Source of the DNA: Pohlia nutans
Taxonomy: Eukaryota; Streptophyta; Bryopsida; Bryales; Mniaceae
Direction: 5' to 3'
Assembly: GCA_022496805.1 (NCBI GenBank)
Contig: CM040097.1
Coordinates: 23,612,072 to 23,676,071 of the forward strand
Length of the DNA stretch: 64,000 bases
Under the pieces are notes generated by a model. That model saw nothing but the letters and a program-made list of their open reading frames with translations. It did not search any database and was not told where the DNA came from. Positions 59,101-64,000 of the stretch are shown here, one piece after another. The position numbers and the translations under genes were made by a program. The first letter of the stretch is position 1. Every line of letters starts with the position of its first letter.

Positions 59101-62100
59101 TCCGCATCTACCACAATGGCTTCAACAAAGCCATACATAACTACTCGCAGGTTTGTATTCCGAAGCATATTGTACAGTACCCTTCAATAAAGATACGTTG
59201 AAATACATATAGTAGGCTGAAGAGTGAACTGCCATGATTTTCAAAATGGGATTTCAGGCACAAAAATGGTCAGAATCTAAAACCGCAAAGTACATTGGGC
59301 AGGTATTTAAGTCTATTATCAAGAATCACAAATTCACAAATTTTGGGACATTTTAGGATGAAATGCTAGAAGATTAAAAAATCCACTTGGAAATTGATTA
59401 GTTTTGGATTGATAACTTCATACGTTGATATCTCAATAAGATCTCAAAACTCATGATTCTTTTTTCAAGTGATTCTAATAAGGATTTGCATTTTTTCCAT
59501 TCAAAGCTTAATATACCTTAAGTAACAAAATTTGTATCCATAATTATTTCAAATTGAGGGTAGAAACTGTAGTTTTGATTTTCACATAAAAATAGATCAA
59601 AACTCAATTGTATGTGTTATGTTTCTTGTGTACTACATGTCAAAATTTGGATCAAATATTCTAATTTATCAAGTTTCAATGACGGTTCTTTAAAAATCCA
59701 AAACTACTTATCTTTATTGAAGGGTACTGTATAATTTTGATCAGCTCTGAAGTTATGAAGCCCAGTTGGATCCCCAGCTACGCTGAAATCATCATTTCTT
59801 AACCTTGAAGTGTTGATGTTGTGGTGCATTGGATAGATTTTGCGGCTATTTAGTGAATCTGCTGGAAGTATAAATGGATTGAAGGACGATCTAGGAGAAG
59901 CTCGACGATTACTAGGGGCTCGGCATAAGCAGTTGCATCAGCAATGGTGTCGTTCCGTAACTTTGCGCCATGTGATCACCCTGCTTGATCAAATTGACAA
60001 AGTTGCACAGGTTCCTCTTGTACTCTTGACCCAAACCATCATCATTGTTAGTTCATAATCCTCAAACGATACTTTCAACTCCTACGGTATCTGCGGTCCG
60101 CAAGATTAAAAACCAAGTTTATTATAACATTCTAGCTCAAATGCAGGCAGCACCTGAAACTTTCTAAGTAAACGATATTTGGGTTGGCTGTTGGGGCCAC
60201 ACTAGTGTATGAGATGACCAAAATGTGTTCGCTTACAGCTGCAGGGGTTAATATGTAAAGGCAGCTGACTTCCATGGTGTGTAGCTCTTTATAGTTTTGA
60301 ATGCTAGTTTACATTTGGACTTTGTCTGACGAATTGCTGATTACAGGTTCCTGCAAAGATAGAGAAGTTGATTTCTGAGAAGCGTTACTATGCAGCTGTG
60401 CAACTTCACCTTCATTCTATCAGTATGTTGGACCGTGAAGGCATTCAGTCGGTGAGTTTGGTGATTTTAATACCTCCTGTTGGATGAATTTTCTAAATAT
60501 ATCAGAAGAGACCCATCAAGTCGAAATACCTCGGTTATGTGAATTCTCCACTGGTGGTATTATGTATCAATGATCAATCACTGGACATGAGTAATATTGA
60601 CAATCACAAATCTCTCATTTACCCAGCGCCTATATAGTGACTTTGGCTGAGAATTGAACATATTTTGAGCTCCATAGTTTTAAGTCTATTTGGCCTGATA
60701 CGTGGCTATCAGATTCTTTGGTAGGATTGCTGTGATGCTCGTCAAAATACTAACGTTACTTTGTTCCCCAGATTTGGGAAACAGATGATCCCATGTGAAA
60801 CGGCAAGGTGTCTCCTCTTTTGAATAGAGTTTTAATCTATCAAGATCTGGTCAAATGTAAACTTCATGAAGATTAAAGATAATTGTGTGGGTCGATTATA
60901 TCATACATAAGCGACCAAATGGATCTAATCGTTGACCATCTGATTGCATCTTATGCAAAGTATGATCTTTAAACGTCCCTTGAATTGATGTCTTTAGGTA
61001 GGGGCGCTTCAGGAAGTGCGCAGCGAGTTGTCCAAGCTTCGTGGCGTGCTATTCCATAAAGTGGTGGAGGAGTTACATCTTCACCTTTACAACAAGGGTG
61101 AATATAGGTAGAACTCTTTGATCATTTTTACTGCAACGAGAAGTTTTTGTGTCTCTAGTATATGAAAGCTCTGCAAGAAGTGTTATCTAGCTTTGCTGGA
61201 TAAGACGTTTTCTCCAAGTTCTTTGATAGCACACCAAATTATCAATTCTGACACTTTTTATTTGAAAATCTGGTGTTTGATAATCAGTGTAAACCTGGCA
61301 ACCACACACGATCAGGATGATGATATCTCCAACATAGCTCCCGCTCTAGTCCCGGCTAGTGGAAATTTGACCATGTCCAGACGCACTCGAACCATGCGTC
61401 AGATGTGGAAGTCGGGTCTAGATCGTGTTCTGGAGGCCAGACGAGCAGGTTCTGTCGATGGGTAAGCATTCAAATGCTGTAAATTTTTTCACTTGTTGTG
61501 AATGCCCTTGCCATCATTTTTTAAGAGAGGTGTTTGTTTATTTGTATTGTGATCTTGGTGATGTGAGGCTCAACGACGTGTTTTTCGTTGGAAATTTCAG
61601 AAAAAAGGAAAAAGTAGCCAATAATGTAATTTGAGCATGGGTTCGATTAGTGAGTTGGCAACAACGCAAACTTGGGACCTACTAGTTGGTATTGTAGGAT
61701 TACGATTGTTAATTTGTTTTATTTCCTTTGTTCTGATTTGTTTGTTTTCCCCAGAAGCCTCATCGATTGTGGGGCCTATGTATAATGTATAGTGCGTTTC
61801 ATTAAACAATTAGGATGCCGGTACAAAAACGGTAGAAGACGGTATATAGTATAATATATGATACATTATACGAAGTTAATACAGTCCAAGGGTATCTGAT
61901 CGAATCAAAACAGGAAGAACAGAGCTGGAAAGCTACAGGAGCAAAAGGAAAATTACAGTGTTCCAAGTATGAGTAACTAAGGAGAGCATTTATGACAATC
62001 CTGTGTCTAAGATTCTACATAAGGATTTAACCCTTCAACCCAAGGATTTCCTTCCTTTTTAACTTGTCGTTCGACTTTGCCTGAATTTTGAACTTCTGGT

Positions 62101-64000
62101 TGAATTCTCAAAGGATTCGCCTTTGATTTCCCTTTCTAGTTTCTAAATTCAGTAACAGCTTTCGATCTTATGCCCTGGGCCTCCGGTCAAAGCTGGTTGT
62201 GGAGGAATAAAGGTGAATTGGGGTAGATAGTTTTGTGTTCTTGGTGCCGTCGGAAAGCCCTTGACGAGGGGTGTTGTAGATGTGTTATTTCATTCAGTTT
62301 GGGCGTATTTGGGAGTTATTGAATTTAAGAGTATTTTTTTCAGTGGATATATTGAAGGAAAAGAAAAGCTGGCCCGAAATGAATGATTATTGCATGGGTT
62401 GTAGTGTAGATAGTTTTGCTCAATAGCACAAGCCATACTTAAGATCGGATGCACCACGTGCTGTGAATGGACCAGTGACTACATGTTTGGTTTCATATAG
62501 TATTTTGACACATGGTGAACTGGTTGCAGTTGATATACCGTAGGGACTTTCACTACCTTACTCAGTTTGGAGCACTGTATATTTCTGTTCTAAATTGACG
62601 CATGCATAATCAAATTGTGTGATTTCCTGAGTATAGGTCATCAGTTGATGGTGAAAGCTTGGCAAATGGAGAGAATGAGCAGTCTGAACCTCATCGAGGG
62701 ACAACCAATGGCAATGACGATGGTCTCCCGAAGGAAGACGGAAAATTGTCTCGTGTTGCACCAGCGTGGTTAGCGGAATCAACTCCAAACGAGTTTACAG
62801 TGGGTCAATTTCTTCATCTCGGAATGTGGGTTCAGTTATTGGTTGCTTGGATTGGAGTACGTGTAAATTCCCTTCTGTAGTCAGTTCTGACATTTTATTT
62901 TGCAGGAAATGCTCCTGAAGAGCGATTCTCCACAAGGGGTGAAGTATCTGCAGACAATGGTGGAATGTCTTTCATTGCTTGGGAAGATTACTGCTGCTGG
63001 AAGCATTATCAGGTGGATGTAGAATCTTTATCCTCCATTCACGTGAAATGGCCCTTCTGGTTTAGCCTGTTTGTGAATTAATTGACAGTGATACTTACTC
63101 TATTTTCTTGATTATGCAGTCAAAGGTTGAGACCGACTGTTCATGATATGATAACAGCTGAAATCAAAGCTCGGGCAGCTGCAATAGAAGCTTCACGACC
63201 AAGGGTAGATGAAGTCTCCAAACTTTTAAAAGGAGGCAGTATTGGAATCTATCTCTCACAGAAGAACGGGAAAACTGGAAGTATTTTGATTACTGGTCAG
63301 CAGGAACCCACCGTTGAGCTAATGGGGAAGGCTCAAACTGCAGCACGTGATCTCCTTCTGTCTATCCTAGACCTTGTTACTCACATTCTTGGTAACCCCA
63401 TCTTTTCTACCTGAAAGATTGAATTTCTTTCTCGATTACGTAATGTTGGACTAATTACGTAATTCCTTCCTCGTAATGACCCCAGAACTAGTCCGACATT
63501 GTCTTATGTGCTTGGCGTTTATGCCTTGGTTTTGTTTGAGTACCTGGGTTCTGATTACTATTAGAGTTATATTCGTTGATTACTTATTTGTTCTAATATG
63601 TTTTAGCTTAATATTGCTGTGGCATGTACGTTTTGTATCATTTGCAGAAAACCATGTTCTGGTCGGGGAGTTAATGGAGGCAAAGGCTAATGTAGGCGAT
63701 CATGGTGGTGCTTATGCTACCCAGGGTAATGGCAATCCTACATGGCTCAATGATGCAGACATTAATGGAGCTACTGGAGGTTATAGTCTAGGGTTTGCGC
63801 TGACTGTAATTCAGGTATTCTTACCGATTTAACATTTTCGTATTACTAGCCATGCAGTTATGGTTTTGCACTTTTACCTTTAATTTAAAAGTCAAAATGA
63901 GGATAGAGAGTTACACTTATTATTTCTGCATCCTAATGGCAATGCATGGTTTATCCTAAGCTTGTGGTTGCTGTGTTTAGAGCGAATGCCAGCAGCTGAT
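56155..64000 (+). CDS. SEC8: Exocyst complex component SEC8, 5' part (runs off the window)
   Basis: Ten exons are certain by phase and sequence: 58938-59150, 59837-60010, 60347-60451, 60998-61107, 61288-61461, 62637-62799, 62906-63012, 63120-63391, 63648-63814 and 63981 to the end, giving about 500 residues. Diagnostic blocks: PRFDSLPHVVGVLTSRNPE, FNKAIHNYSQ, LRLFSESA, HQQWCRSVTLRHVITLLDQI, IEKLISEKRYYAAV, VGALQEVRSELSKLRG, KYLQTMVECLSLLGK, RLRPTVHDMITAEIKA and GGYSLGFALTVIQ followed by SECQQL. SEC8 is a core subunit of the octameric exocyst that tethers secretory vesicles at the plasma membrane. The N terminus is uncertain. ATG at 56155-56157 is followed directly by GTAAGC, and splicing it to 58938 gives M-VVKKELQNIDGAW. 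Alternatively, coding-like segments at 57811-57951 and 58093-58151 belong to it. Introns hold no intact transposon I could recognise. Confidence 0.9.
57811..58151 (+). other. Two possible alternative N-terminal exons of SEC8
   Basis: 57811-57951 lies after ACAG and before GTAAGC and reads GFLSDALFTGSIEYIRPEV and RSPWISGLE. 58093-58151 lies after TGTAG and before GTCAGT and reads VASSSKFFKGLFTKLQ. Both look coding, but joining them to each other and to 58938 creates a stop or frame break with the obvious splice sites, so the model is unresolved. Confidence 0.4.
61861..61878. other. 18-bp match to part of a loxP site, in a SEC8 intron
   Basis: ATACATTATACGAAGTTA equals the spacer end and 12 of 13 arm bases of the classical lox site as I recall it. 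The other arm is absent; upstream is an AT-rich GTATATAGTATAATAT stretch. Confidence 0.5.

Overview
The window is nuclear DNA of a streptophyte, most likely a non-seed land plant. It has spliced genes with GT-AG introns of about 100 to 2,800 bp, plant-type proteins (exocyst SEC8, a plant TraB-domain protein, an F-box protein) and many small plant-type DNA transposons. The assignment to moss, liverwort, lycophyte or fern rests on the style of the mobile element genes and is weak.

Four host genes can be reconstructed exon by exon with consistent splice phases: an atypical short-chain dehydrogenase (9798-14050, +), a TraB-domain membrane protein (44496-49160, -), an F-box/leucine-rich/ankyrin protein (49683-54976, -) and the 5' two thirds of SEC8 (56155 to the window end, +). 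The last two are divergent. About 1-8.8 kb, 14.4-19.2 kb and 25.7-32.1 kb are AT-rich, gene-free and packed with small TTAA-flanked piggyBac-like elements, some nested.

The main finding is a 24,013-bp DNA transposon at 19191-43203. It has perfect 27-bp terminal inverted repeats, a 4-bp target duplication (AGCA) and shared subterminal repeats. It carries a DUF7869-like, probably transposase-related gene on the left (-), and on the right (+) a large gene with a ParB-like motif, an FCP1/NIF-type HAD gene and a Ser/Pro-rich ORF. The two main genes are head to head. Each appears to have a 5'-UTR intron loaded with a 21-bp dyad: half-site TTATCYTCGA, one central C or G, then the inverted half-site. 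More than 30 copies exist, found in the introns and in a few coding places of this element and nowhere else I noticed in the window.

This copy looks decayed. It has six in-frame stops (four TAG, one TAA, one TGA), each explicable by C-to-T change in a CAG, CAA or CGA codon. Three frame changes lie at short repeats, and a 795-bp transposon sits inside an exon with a 4-bp duplication whose removal restores the frame. A working hypothesis is that the dyads are binding sites for an element protein (a parS-like role for the ParB-like product) or methylation-sensitive regulators placed in introns. Function is inferred only.
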